21,072 nucleotides of DNA, taken from NCBI GenBank assembly GCA_003049465.1, contig PYSS01000085.1:1-21072 (forward strand), in the 5' to 3' direction. The notes beneath the pieces are model-generated. The model was not told the DNA's origin. It made no database searches and worked only from the letters and a program-made list of their open reading frames with translations. This document shows positions 1-8,616 of the stretch, piece after piece (position 1 is the first letter of the stretch; each line of letters opens with the position of its first letter). The position numbers were made by a program, and so were the translations under genes. This DNA is from Magnaporthiopsis rhizophila (taxonomy: Eukaryota; Ascomycota; Sordariomycetes; Magnaporthales; Magnaporthaceae).

Positions 1-102
1 CCGAAGCCCCCTGCCTCTGCGCCCGCCGCCCCCGCGCCCGCCGCCCCTGCGCCCGCCGTCCCGAGCGCCCTGCACCTGGTCCTCCAGCCGGTGATCGCCT
101 GA
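1..102 (+). CDS. 3' end of an Ala/Pro-rich protein (cut by window edge)
   Basis: Frame 1 is open from the first base to a TGA at 100-102 and encodes 33 residues made of Ala/Pro repeats (units such as APAAPAPAAPAPA) followed by a hydrophobic end, SALHLVLQPVIA. Three near-copies of a GCGCCCGCCGCCCC-type unit at the DNA level give the repeat. Frame 3 is also open here, so the frame choice rests on the protein-like tail and on the stop lying at the end of the GC-rich block. Nothing of the main body of the protein is visible and no function can be given. It may equally be GC-rich non-coding sequence. Confidence 0.35.
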   Translation, partial: PKPPASAPAAPAPAAPAPAVPSALHLVLQPVIA

Positions 103-456
103 GCTTGCTCCGAACGCGGCCTGCCTGGACAAGGAGTTGGAGAGGGGTGATCAGATCGGACGACACATCTTGGATATCAGGTCTCCTTGCCTTTACGAGT
201 GGCTGGCCGCTCGGTAGCGGCCTAGACTTTCTCTTTCTGCAAAAATGAAAAGATGGAATGGGAAGATGGGGTGTGGAAAAGTCACTTGTTGTTGCAGGGT
301 AAATGACCCGAACGTCTACAAACAAAAGGTTCGCTGTTTTATCAGGTACTCCTCGTTTAGTTTGATTCCAACCCGTCAAATACAGGGCTCGCTGCTTTCA
401 CCTGGTCCTTTGCTTGCGTATCTAAGTATGAATCCCGCATATGCGCGCCGGCTCGT

Positions 457-487
<31 letters not shown>

Positions 488-920
488 CTCGCGGGGGTTG
501 CAAAAGGCGGGGGAAATCCGTGTGGCTCCCTCGGCAAAGTCCCCAGATCATGTGGTGGAACCAGATCCTTATGTGGTATGCTTTGGGGCACTGAACAGAT
601 GAAACAACTGGTGATGGCTCGGATGAGGCGTTGAACAGCAGGCGCCACGGCACAGGGCACATGCGTGGGGAGATGGGACGGCAGTCTGTTTCGTCTGGTC
701 GTGGTTGTTGTGACTGATATGCTCGGGGCGGCGGTGCCAAATCTAGCCAAGGGTTGCATCTTCGTCTGTCCTTTGCGGCCGCTCCAGACCTCGACGGGCC
801 AGGATCAGACCGGCAAACGCCTTTGTGATCAACAAAATCCTTTGACAAGCTGCGGCATTTTCCAACAAAGACTAGGCGCCGGGAGGAGAGGGCCTCGCCT
901 GTCATTGTCAATTCGGGAAC
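103..920. other. Intergenic: no gene seen
   Basis: Several frames are open here, but they have poor composition and read through a 29-base T run at 459-487. I see no conserved motif and no credible splice pattern. The stretch should hold the 3' region of the cut gene on the left and the promoter and 5' UTR of the secreted-protein gene that starts at 921. Confidence 0.6.
459..487. repeat. 29-base T homopolymer
   Basis: An uninterrupted run of T starts at 459 and ends before the C at 488. It lies in non-coding sequence. Long homopolymers are common in fungal intergenic DNA, and their exact length is often unreliable in assemblies. Confidence 0.95.
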
Positions 921-1531
921 ATGGCGATGGATTGGCTACACACATTGTTCCTCCAATTATCCCTTTCATTGTTCTGCCTGGCGGCGCTTTCCTCGCCCCT
1001 CGATCGCAAGGACTCCGCGTTCGCCATCGCAAACCTTTCCGCCAAGGCCCTGCCTCTCAGCCATCGAGTGGAGTACGTCGTCAAGTCCCCATGCCTTCCT
1101 TCCCTCTGCTGGTCCCTCAGCATCCTCTCACTCTGCCATCAAACCCACCTGCTCTCCCCATCTCACAGACGGCCCCTGCTCGCCCTCACAGGTACCTCTT
1201 CCTCGCCAAACCCGGCCCCGCAGACGCGGATATGGTGCAGTGCAGCACGCTGGTGACGGGCCTCAACGAGTCGTTGTGCGGCGTGCCGTTGACAGCGTGC
1301 GAAGGCGGCGGGCTGTCCTTTGAGTGGCGTCAGTTCGACGACGGCGGTGCCGAGCTGCGCGTCGTACGCAACCTGTCGTCGCCGGACCCGCCGCTGATGG
1401 AGGCGGGCGGCCATCGCATAGGCAGGGACGAGATCGCCGTCCTGGCCGCCGGCACCCAGTTCCGGCACCAGGCCTACGTCGGCCCGACTAACTTCTCTAT
1501 GCCTACGACGGCGCTGGCGGGAGTGGACTGA
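921..1531 (+). CDS. Small secreted protein, unknown function (2 exons, 163 aa)
   Basis: Exon 1 is 921-1072 and exon 2 is 1192-1531. The 119-bp intron 1073-1191 begins GTACGT and ends CTCACAG. The joined Glu codon gives HRVE-YLFLAKPG and a continuous frame to the TGA at 1529-1531. A competing AG at 1167-1168 leads to an early stop in a poor frame, so 1191 is preferred. The N-terminus (residues 1-25, with core LFLQLSLSLFCLAAL) is a typical signal peptide. The mature part has three Cys (68, 80, 87) and NxS/T sites at 38, 76, 111 and 151, which fits export through the secretory route. I do not recognise the family. The size and signal suit a small secreted protein, but no effector role is shown. 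The odd number of Cys leaves one potentially unpaired. Confidence 0.7.
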
Positions 1532-3619
1532 GGGTGGTGATGCAGTTTGATAACCTAGCTGTCCATCACTGGCGGGATTTCTTTTCTGCGCAAGACGGGC
1601 CTTCTTCTAGATGCTGCTATTTTGTGAGAGCCGCTGCGACCAGACGTTCCATCAGTTTGTATTAATTACCACCATTAATAGACCAATATTGCATTCGTTA
1701 AATGCTTGTTAGATAGCCTGCAGCTGTGTCCGGCCGGGTGCCTTTTTATTCCACCGATCGCAGTCGAGATGGCGATATATTAGCTGTGGAGTTAGGTGAC
1801 ACGACCTCGAGGGTGCATGTGAGCTGAGCGGTAATATCTATGTGACGATCACTGCAGTCAATAATACATATAGCTAGTCATCCAGGCGACATCGGAGGCC
1901 GGTGTGGGCAGAGGAGCGGGAGGCTTGGTCGGGGTCTGGGCTGGGCTGCGCTCACCAGTCGACGACGGCTTCTCTCGACGGCTATATCGAACACGACGTC
2001 ACAATCTCCCAGCGCAGATCATAAGACGAGCGCAACACATTCCCTCTTCCCGAGTGTGTTTCCCAGATATCTGGCTGCTGCTAATCGAGTGCTTCCCAGC
2101 GGGCTCCCGCCATCGGCTCTGTCACTTGGTATGTAGCCGTCGCCATTTTATCCCTGATCCTGGCGTGTCGGCCAGCAGATCTGGCCAGACCCATGGCGCA
2201 TCTGGGATCGCTTCCCTGATATTAAAAGCTAAGCTGTCGCAGCGGGATGAGGGTCTGGTTGTTCACATACGCGTGGGTGGGACGGGCTGCATAGGCACGC
2301 TTGCGACGTTATCTTGACATCTGATCCTCGCCTCCTCGGCTCAAACGGTAGCTTCCCGATGCCAAACTTGCAGAAGGTCAATAAAGGCGCAATCTCCAGC
2401 CGTGCGTCGATCCTATAAGGTATCTCCCGCCACCCCTGGCGGGTTGGCAGACAAAACCTATGATTGGTATCTATCTCACGATTCCAGCAGCCGACATCCG
2501 ACCGAGCCTCATTATCCGGGAGCGACGAGACTGCGCGGGGACAACAGGTACGAGAAACGCAAGTAAGCGTCATGTCGTGCCAACTCAAGCAACACAACTG
2601 CTCGTCAAACCGGATGAATGCCTCTTGGACCCTCGTCCCCGCCCATCGCTAGCCGAACCAGACCTTCAGAAAGGCGGCCCAGCTCGGCTCCACCCGGCCT
2701 GGGCCGACTAGAGCCTGGCAGCGGCTACCCTCCCTCTCCATCGGCCTCATGCAGTCATTTTGCCGGATAGTGCTGCTGCTGCCCTGCTGTGGGCCAGAAG
2801 CCGGGAGCCGGCCGGATCATCGGAAACGTCAGACATCGGGATGGTGTGCTGTTTTTTGACGGGCCGAGTCGACGACAGCTACGGTTGGAAAGCAAGCGGT
2901 TTTCAAGATGTACCTGGACTTTCTTTGACGTCGCTATTGCTATTGCAGATCGACATGCACTTCGCGGCAACACCACTCGGCTCTCGCAATTTGGGCCACA
3001 AGACCCCGTCGGACCCGGACCGAACTCCGGCCCATTCAACCGTCGTCGGCCATGAGGGAAATCGGCTAAGCGAGTTCGTATGGCGACGTGCTCGCTACCT
3101 GAGGATGGGCAAAGGTAGGCTTTTTTTCGGGGCAGTTGACGGCGTGGGGAGTGTAGAACATGGAGAAAGCATGACATCCACGACGGACGAGCCGCTGAGA
3201 GTACCTGGTTACTTGCTTGCCTTGCTGTACGCCATCTCTTGGGCTTCCGCAGGACCGGTGGCCTGCCCCGAATCTCCCCGCGAGTACCTCATGCGATTAA
3301 TATCAAAGACAGCGGTACCGAGAACACGACGTCTCGTTCTATTACATTAGCCAGGAGCGTCGTGCAGCAGCTGGAGGTTGTAATATCCATCCTTATCTCC
3401 ACGCAGACGTGGAGGCCGTGTCGTCTGAGCTGTCGCCGAAGCCGGCCAGAAACATCGTGTGTGGTCAAGATGGGGACAAAGGCAGCTCTGAGGATCTATA
3501 TCAAGGGCGGTTGCCCGCACAAAATGTAGATCGGTCATGTCTGCACAGGCAGCATTCCCTGCAGAATCATCCCAAACAAAAGATACTCAGCCTCATCCTC
3601 ATTCTCGTCAACCCTCAAC
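1532..3619. other. Long intergenic region, no gene seen
   Basis: About 2.1 kb without a protein-like frame. The longest open frames (near 1904-2317, 2229-2597, 2755-3177 and 2760-3350) show no signal peptide, domain motif or consistent codon bias, and they overlap on both strands. There is a short perfect hairpin at 2426-2443 (7-bp arms CCCGCCA/TGGCGGG, loop CCCC). Two GGCTAA-type motifs occur nearer the endoglucanase start, at 3064-3069 (+) and 3347-3352 (-). The last 60 bases before 3620 are pyrimidine-rich, as is usual just upstream of fungal start codons. Confidence 0.55.
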
Positions 3620-4449
3620 ATGCTCAAGCAGAATATTCTCTACCTCGCCCTGGCCATCGCCACGCCCCTGGCCGAGGCCTGGCCCGGCGTCACTAAGACC
3701 AGCTGGGACTGGTATGCCTGTCCTCTCCCACTCTCTCAGACACAACCCTCGCTGACAGACAAACCGGAAAACAGCTGCAAGCCCGGCTGCGCCTGGCCCG
3801 ATTCCCTCAAGGAAGCCAAGGCCAAGGGCAACGTGCGCGTGTGCGACCGCAACGACCGCGAGCTGGCGTTTGACCGCGGCCGGACCGAGCAGTCGTCGTG
3901 CTTCACCGACGGCAAGCCCGGCAACGGCTACGCGTGCTCGTCGTACCAGCCGCGGGCGATCAGCAACGACCTGTCCATCGGCTTCGCCGTCGTCGGCGAG
4001 ATCTGGGCTTGCTGCCGCTGCTTCGAGGTGAAGTGGCTCGACGGCGGCGCAAAGGGCAAGCGCATGCAGGTCCAGGCCGTCAGCAACTCGGTCGGCGCCG
4101 GCACCGACATCATCATCCTCACCCCCGGCGGCGGCAGCGGACCCAACCCGCAGGGCTGTATTTCGCAGCACGGGAAAACGACGTGAGTGTTTTTTTTTTT
4201 TTTTTTGTTTCTTCCCCTCCTTTATTTGAGGACTCTTGCTGAAATCGTCTCTCTTTCTCCAGTGGCCGCATGTACGGCGGCGTCTCGTCCGCCGCCGAGT
4301 GCGAGCTGCTGCCCGAGCACCTGCGCAGCGGCTGCTACTGGCGCTTCAACTGGGCCCGCGACGATCTCAACGACAGAAACGTCGAGATCACCCAGATTGC
4401 TTGCCCGGCCTCCCTCAAGAACATCTCGGGATGCGAGCCGGGCTATTAG
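3620..4449 (+). CDS. GH45-family endoglucanase-like secreted protein (3 exons, 228 aa)
   Basis: Exons are 3620-3711, 3775-4182 and 4263-4449. Introns are 63 bp (GTATGC...ACAG) and 80 bp (GTGAGT...CCAG, with a long T tract). Splicing the first intron at 3774 recreates the family hallmark SWDCCKPGCAWP (residues 28-39). Residues 1-20 are a signal peptide and there is no cellulose-binding module or linker. Further GH45 landmarks are SNDLSIGFAVV (94-104), the ACCRC cluster (109-113), PGGGSG (148-153), a YGGVSS segment (171-176) and GCYWRFNW (190-197), ending CPASLKNISGC. The family hydrolyses beta-1,4-glucan with inversion, using two Asp. Asp30 matches the base. The acid is expected four residues before PGGG, where this protein has Ile144, and the nearest Asp is 142. 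The family fold is clear; activity on cellulose is an inference. Confidence 0.88.
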
Positions 4450-4776
4450 TATCCGCTCTGGGAAATGGGAATGCAAAAGGCCGTCAGTCTTTGCATCGTA
4501 GCTCGGTTGGGTTTGGCACGGCTGCCATGCTGTAGGAGCAAAAACAAGCTTGTAGTCACGGCCATGTGTAGCCTAAATTGTATACGTCGTACGACGTACG
4601 TTCTCGTTAGCTAGCACCCCACCCATAAAATCGTCGAAACGCTTAACAGCACGCTTCCTTTTAAAAGTGCACAACCTAATAATTTTCGATCAACCGTAGA
4701 GCAGGCCAAGGAGCTCATCCATGGCAGCACATCTCTCCTCCATGGCGCCCAGGGATGGGCATGTGCGGCCGAGAAG
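4450..4776. other. Intergenic with a 16-bp perfect palindrome
   Basis: This is the shared 3' flank of the endoglucanase (+) and the small candidate gene (-). It contains the perfect palindrome TACGTCGTACGACGTA at 4583-4598. I see no gene. Confidence 0.5.
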
Positions 4777-4999
4777 TCAATGCAGAGCTTGGACATCGGA
4801 GAGGCTAAGCCGGGCCATGATGTCGACGAGGCTGGGCGACCCGCCAATTGCAGTTCGGGTCGACGCGAAGAGACTGCCGCGTCTCAAGTACTTACCGAAT
4901 CTTTGTGACGCCTTCGGTGCGATTGACGAAGCTGTCGGTCTGCCGCAACGTCTTGAGGGGCTCGGTGGCATCGGGGCGGTGAGACTTTCTCGGCGCCAT
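4777..4999 (-). CDS. Possible small two-exon gene (52 aa), unknown
   Basis: An ATG at 4999-4997 is preceded by the kind of 5' leader fungi use: CA-rich, with a TTAAATAT element about 50-60 bases upstream. Exon 1 (4999-4896, 34 codons plus 2 nt) reads MAPRKSHRPDATEPLKTL and onward and meets an ideal GTAAGT donor exactly where the frame would otherwise stop. An AG at 4833-4832 gives a 64-bp intron (4895-4832) and a second exon 4831-4777 ending SLSDVQALH and TGA. A second acceptor a little downstream keeps the same frame. The product is basic at its N-terminus and has no signal peptide or recognised domain. The splice geometry and leader argue for a gene; the tiny size argues for caution. Confidence 0.35.
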
Positions 5000-5253
5000 G
5001 ATGACGACGGTGCTGGTTGTGGTGGTGATCTTGTGATGAGATATTTAAGCTGCCCGGTTTGCGGCAGCCTTCATTTATAGGCGGGCAGACAGAGGCGGCA
5101 CATAGCAGCAAGGGTGGAGATGAATTGATGCGGCACTTGCGCCCCGCAAGTTAGGGTCGGCGGAACCAACTTTTAGCGACAACCTACCTCTTCCCCTATA
5201 TGTATGGGTGGGCAGTTGGAAAATATTAATGCAAAAACGGTTGCGCCTATGGC

Positions 5254-5259
5254 AAATAA
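5254..5259 (+). promoter_or_regulatory. TATA-like element of the 5S gene
   Basis: AAATAA sits 25-30 bases before the first transcribed base of the 5S gene, matching the upstream element required for Neurospora 5S transcription. The position is seen; its function is inferred from that precedent. Confidence 0.45.
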
Positions 5260-5283
5260 GACCCGCGAGCAGTAACGCATAGC

Positions 5284-5402
5284 ACATACGACCATACCCA
5301 CTGGAATACACGGGATCCCGTCCGCTCTCCCCTCGTTAAACCAGTGAGGGCCGAACTAGTACTCAGGTGGGTGACCACTGGGGAATCCTCGGTGTTGTAT
5401 GT
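5284..5402 (+). rRNA. 5S ribosomal RNA gene (dispersed, divergent copy)
   Basis: The 119-nt segment begins ACATACGACC and ends with GTTGTATGT, which pair as the terminal stem. Between them it carries the fungal 5S blocks CATACCCACTGG, GGGATCCCGTCCGCTCTCCC and GGTGGGTGACCAC in the right order and spacing. A T run (5402-5406) follows directly as the Pol III stop. An AAATAA element at 5254-5259 lies about 25-30 bases upstream, where filamentous ascomycete 5S genes carry a TATA-like box. Single 5S genes scattered among protein genes are the known arrangement in Neurospora and relatives. The 3' half (roughly 5368-5395) differs from the common fungal 5S sequence at several positions, so this may be a variant isotype or an ageing copy. 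Confidence 0.92.
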
Positions 5403-5406
5403 TTTT
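5402..5406 (+). terminator. Pol III T-run terminator of the 5S gene
   Basis: Five T follow the terminal stem of the 5S RNA immediately, which is the normal Pol III stop signal. Confidence 0.7.
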
Positions 5407-5636
5407 GCTCTTTTTATCTCGCCAGTTGTGCGTGCCAGCTCTAAAAGGATGCCATATTTTCTGCTACGGTAATATTATGTAGTAAAAAAAAAGTGTGTTG
5501 TCGTATCTCTTGAGAAACTCGAAATCCGTAGCCGTTTTTCTTCTCGTCGTAATTCCCTTTACATTGCGCTTCACGCCCAAAATGGAAAGAAAAGGAAAAG
5601 CTTCACTCACCTCCCAAAAAGATGCGTCATGAACTT

Positions 5637-7863
5637 TCACCGTGACGAATCGAAAACACTCCCGTCAGAGGCGCACATTCCATCAGGTTGGCGGGGAGAT
5701 AAAAGCGGTGCCCATACCCTCACTGATTCACACCACGAATATGCATCAACCTCGAGCGCAAATACCGTCCGCCCGTTCCTCCCAGTCTCGGCCACAGCGG
5801 CCCTGACGTCGTCGCAAAGGCTCCCCGGCCCCGAAACGGCGACGTCGAATCTGTCCCAGCCAGCCTCCGCCTCGCACGCCACCAGCTCGCGCACGTCGAA
5901 CCTGGACACAATCCTGACATCGTTCTCGGGCGCGGCTTCCGGGTCCACCGCCTCGACCAGGCATCGCGCCGACTCGGCCACGCTCCAGACGAGCTTGACG
6001 TTGGGTTGCTGGTGCATCCAGGGTAGCATGCCCGTGATGCCGATGCCGCCCGCGAGGAGCAGGACGCGGTCGCATTGCAAGATGTCCGAGACGCGGCCGT
6101 TGGAGTAGTAGGGGCTGTCGAGAAGGGCCAGCAGGCCGTCCCGCGCTGCGAGGTGCCTCGTGATGCCGGCGCCTTTCTTTATGAAGAGCGTGAGCCCCGC
6201 CACTGCCCCGTGACTACCGTCCTCACGCCGTGAGACACGACCGTGAGACACGACCTAGCGTGGCCGACTTGACCTCACCGCCGACAGGCTGGGTGGCCGG
6301 GGCCCCGGCGGAGGCAGCATAGCACTCGGCATGACTGACAACGGGTGGCCCTCCTACGGCCGCATGCGGTCGAGGGTTGGGAAATGGACATAGACGTGCC
6401 CGCCCGGGGCTGGGTCCCAGTGCACGCCCGGCACATCGGCTCGCACGTAGCCGGCGCCGAGGTCGGTCGCAATGACCTTGCGCGCACCGTTTCTCAGGAC
6501 GCGGCCGATGCGCATTAAGCGGTTGAACGCCCAGACCGCGGTGGCGAGATAGAGCCAAATCTCGAAGCCCGACGTATAGGGAGGGAAGAGCCCCAAATCG
6601 ACGTACCATCCAAACAGGTGGCACTAGCAGGCGACGACGACGAACATGGCCAGCACGACGTGGGAGATCAAGAAAAGCTCGTCCTGCGGCGTGCGCACGT
6701 ACAGGCCGCTCGCCAATGTCACCATGACTGTGGCCGCCGTAGCCACGGCGCCCCAAATCCACCACGAGCTGGTGACGTATTGTGTGTAGATCTCCAGGCC
6801 GATTATGGAGTGCACAACGGTATAAAGCACGAAGAAACGGCCGATCCAGCGGTGTAGCAGGATGGAGGTGGAGTGGGACCAGTCCGTCAGCCAGAGCAGT
6901 ATGTTGTTCCGAGAAGAGAAGAACAGCAGCGGCGACAGCAAGATGAAGCCAAAGGCCCCGGTGCGGTAGAGGATGTAGGCGTTTACCTCTCGCCGCTGGG
7001 ACGCGAACCACATATTTGACTGACGGGACGAGCAGTCGACCGCCGACAACACAACATTCAAGACGAAGAAGACTGCCAAGTACAGGCCCTGACCGACTGC
7101 CGGGGCGTTACCCAGGTAGTACGGAAGTGGCCGGACCTGATGCTTGCCTATGATGCTGAGATAGACGGCGTATGGCCAGACCTGGCGAGCGGCATAAACG
7201 CAGCCCGTTAGCTTCCCAAAAGGCTCGCCAATGGGAAGTGCGTGGGATGCAGACCTTGCCCATCACAGCTGTCCCGAAAGGTAGGTGACCGAGGCAGGTA
7301 AGCAGGACCGGAGTGGCAATGGCGGCGAGAATTACGGCCAGACTGCACAATCACATGAGCCCGTTAGCAGCTGGTCATATTGAGCTATGGCTTGGCAGTG
7401 CTGCTGCGGGGATACAAGAGGGACCCGCGCCGCATACCTATACTTGGACTCCATCTTGGACAGACCCCAGGACATTCCACTGCATCAGATAGACCGCAGT
7501 GTTGACGATGGAGGTGGCGTTCAGCTCGCGGTCCGACGCTCCCAGAACGACTCCAGCTTAGACGCCGGCACGCCCGACGCGGCGACGCACTTGGAGTGCA
7601 AGCGCCAAGCCACCGAGATGAGGAACGGGCCGTCGGCGGCGAAGCATTCCGGCGGCGTCATGGGACACGGAGTGGCCGCCGCCGCCGTCGCCGGCCATGT
7701 CCATGCTAGGCGTGCAGCTCAGGGTGTAGGGCGTCAAGGACCGGAGGCACGACTCGGCGCAGAGAGGATCGTACGGTAGATAGCCGAGACCAATCAGGTG
7801 ATACTGCGCCGCGGCCAGAGGGCCGTAGAGCCACAGCCGGGCCGTGGTGCGTGTGAGCTTCAT
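5637..7863 (-). pseudogene. Decayed ferric/cupric reductase (FRE family, NOX-like fold)
   Basis: Protein pieces in order: N-terminus MKLTRTTARLWLYG (ATG at 7863); TPPECFAADGPFLISVAW; ELNATSIVNTAVYLMQWNVL; KMESKYSLAVILAAIATPVL; the six-helix reductase core with haem His in WSHSTSILLHRW and VVHSIIG; the FAD-domain HPLSV; the NAD(P)H site LLLAGGIGITGMLPW; and the conserved end ALEVDAYSW. Introns are readable at 7437-7343 (GTATGC, branch GCTAAC) and 7254-7182 (GTCTGC, branch GCTAAC). Lesions: a +1 shift in a GGC run near 7674-7692, a compensating -1 near 7536-7545, another +1 just before KMESKY, and TAG stops at 6626-6624, 6356-6354 and 6257-6255. The first two stops lie where relatives have an aromatic residue, the second at a conserved Trp (RP-W-E). 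The last coding block has no stop after SW and runs on to 5637. An intact copy would move electrons across the plasma membrane to Fe(III)/Cu(II). Confidence 0.88.
6229..6254. repeat. 13-bp tandem duplication inside the reductase remnant
   Basis: The unit CGTGAGACACGAC occurs twice back to back, at 6229-6241 and 6242-6254, right beside the TAG at 6255-6257. A 13-bp gain changes the frame. However, the family-like frame is the same on both sides today, so either a nearby indel compensates or the repeat is older than it looks. Confidence 0.9.
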
Positions 7864-8616
7864 CGTGCCGGGGTAGGGACCGTCACGCCGGCACAGCCCT
7901 TGCAAAAACTGGGATGCTGGATCTGAGGATGTATTTCTGTCCGGGTACATGGTATACGCAGCATCGGCAGGTGAGTATCGAGAATAGATCCATCAGGAGT
8001 GTCGGTTTTATAAGAGTGTTTTGGTGTTGTTGTTATTGGGCAGTCAGGTGTCAACAGAGAAGTGGAGATATTTGAGCACAATGGCGCTTTCTCCCCTCGT
8101 CCTCTAGGAAACTAACAGGGCTCGGCGTGGCTACATCGGCCTGTCTTGTCGCCCTATGGAGTTGATATGAGCAAGTTTCCGGCCTCACAGACTGTAGGAT
8201 CTCAGCCTGCCGTAGTGTGTCATTTTCGGTCCGGGCGCTATGATTCGCGGACGAGGCCTACATTTGCATGGATGGATAACTTTCCTCTCCGCCCACTCAC
8301 AATGCCGGGAACCTACCTAGTTGCGTCCTCCCTGGTAGTAATTTTGGCCCAGAGATACATGGTGACTGTGGGTATGGCGGGAGGTGACTGCGATTCGGCA
8401 ACAAGTTCCACCGCTCCCTATTTTCTAGCAGCAAGGTGCCAACCTGGTGTCTCTTCGCTCGGCCTAGCCAGGAACAGATATCCAAGAAGTATGGTCGTAT
8501 CCGCGTCAAGTCACCATCATACCCAGACGGGCCTGGGCCATGCAAACGCAACGACCAACGTCTGTGTTAACATCCGTCCTTTATTTCCTCCAAGTGCTAT
8601 CTATACCAGAGCGAAG
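7864..8616. other. Intergenic between reductase remnant and copper transporter
   Basis: Open frames in this stretch, such as one at 8146-8706 (+), are antisense shadows or low quality. The part next to 7863 would be the reductase promoter. It contains TGTGCTCA on the minus strand at 8080-8073, one mismatch from the yeast Mac1 copper-response site TTTGCTCA. The right part is the 3' flank of the transporter. No separate gene is seen. Confidence 0.55.

Noticed and set aside
245..911. Open frames on both strands around the T29 run
   Set aside because: They encode poly-Phe or poly-Lys from the homopolymer, overlap each other, and have no motif or codon bias.
2755..3350. Opposed long open frames upstream of the endoglucanase
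   Set aside because: Both strands are open at once, with Arg/Pro/Ser-rich chance composition, no signal peptide, domain or sensible splice sites.
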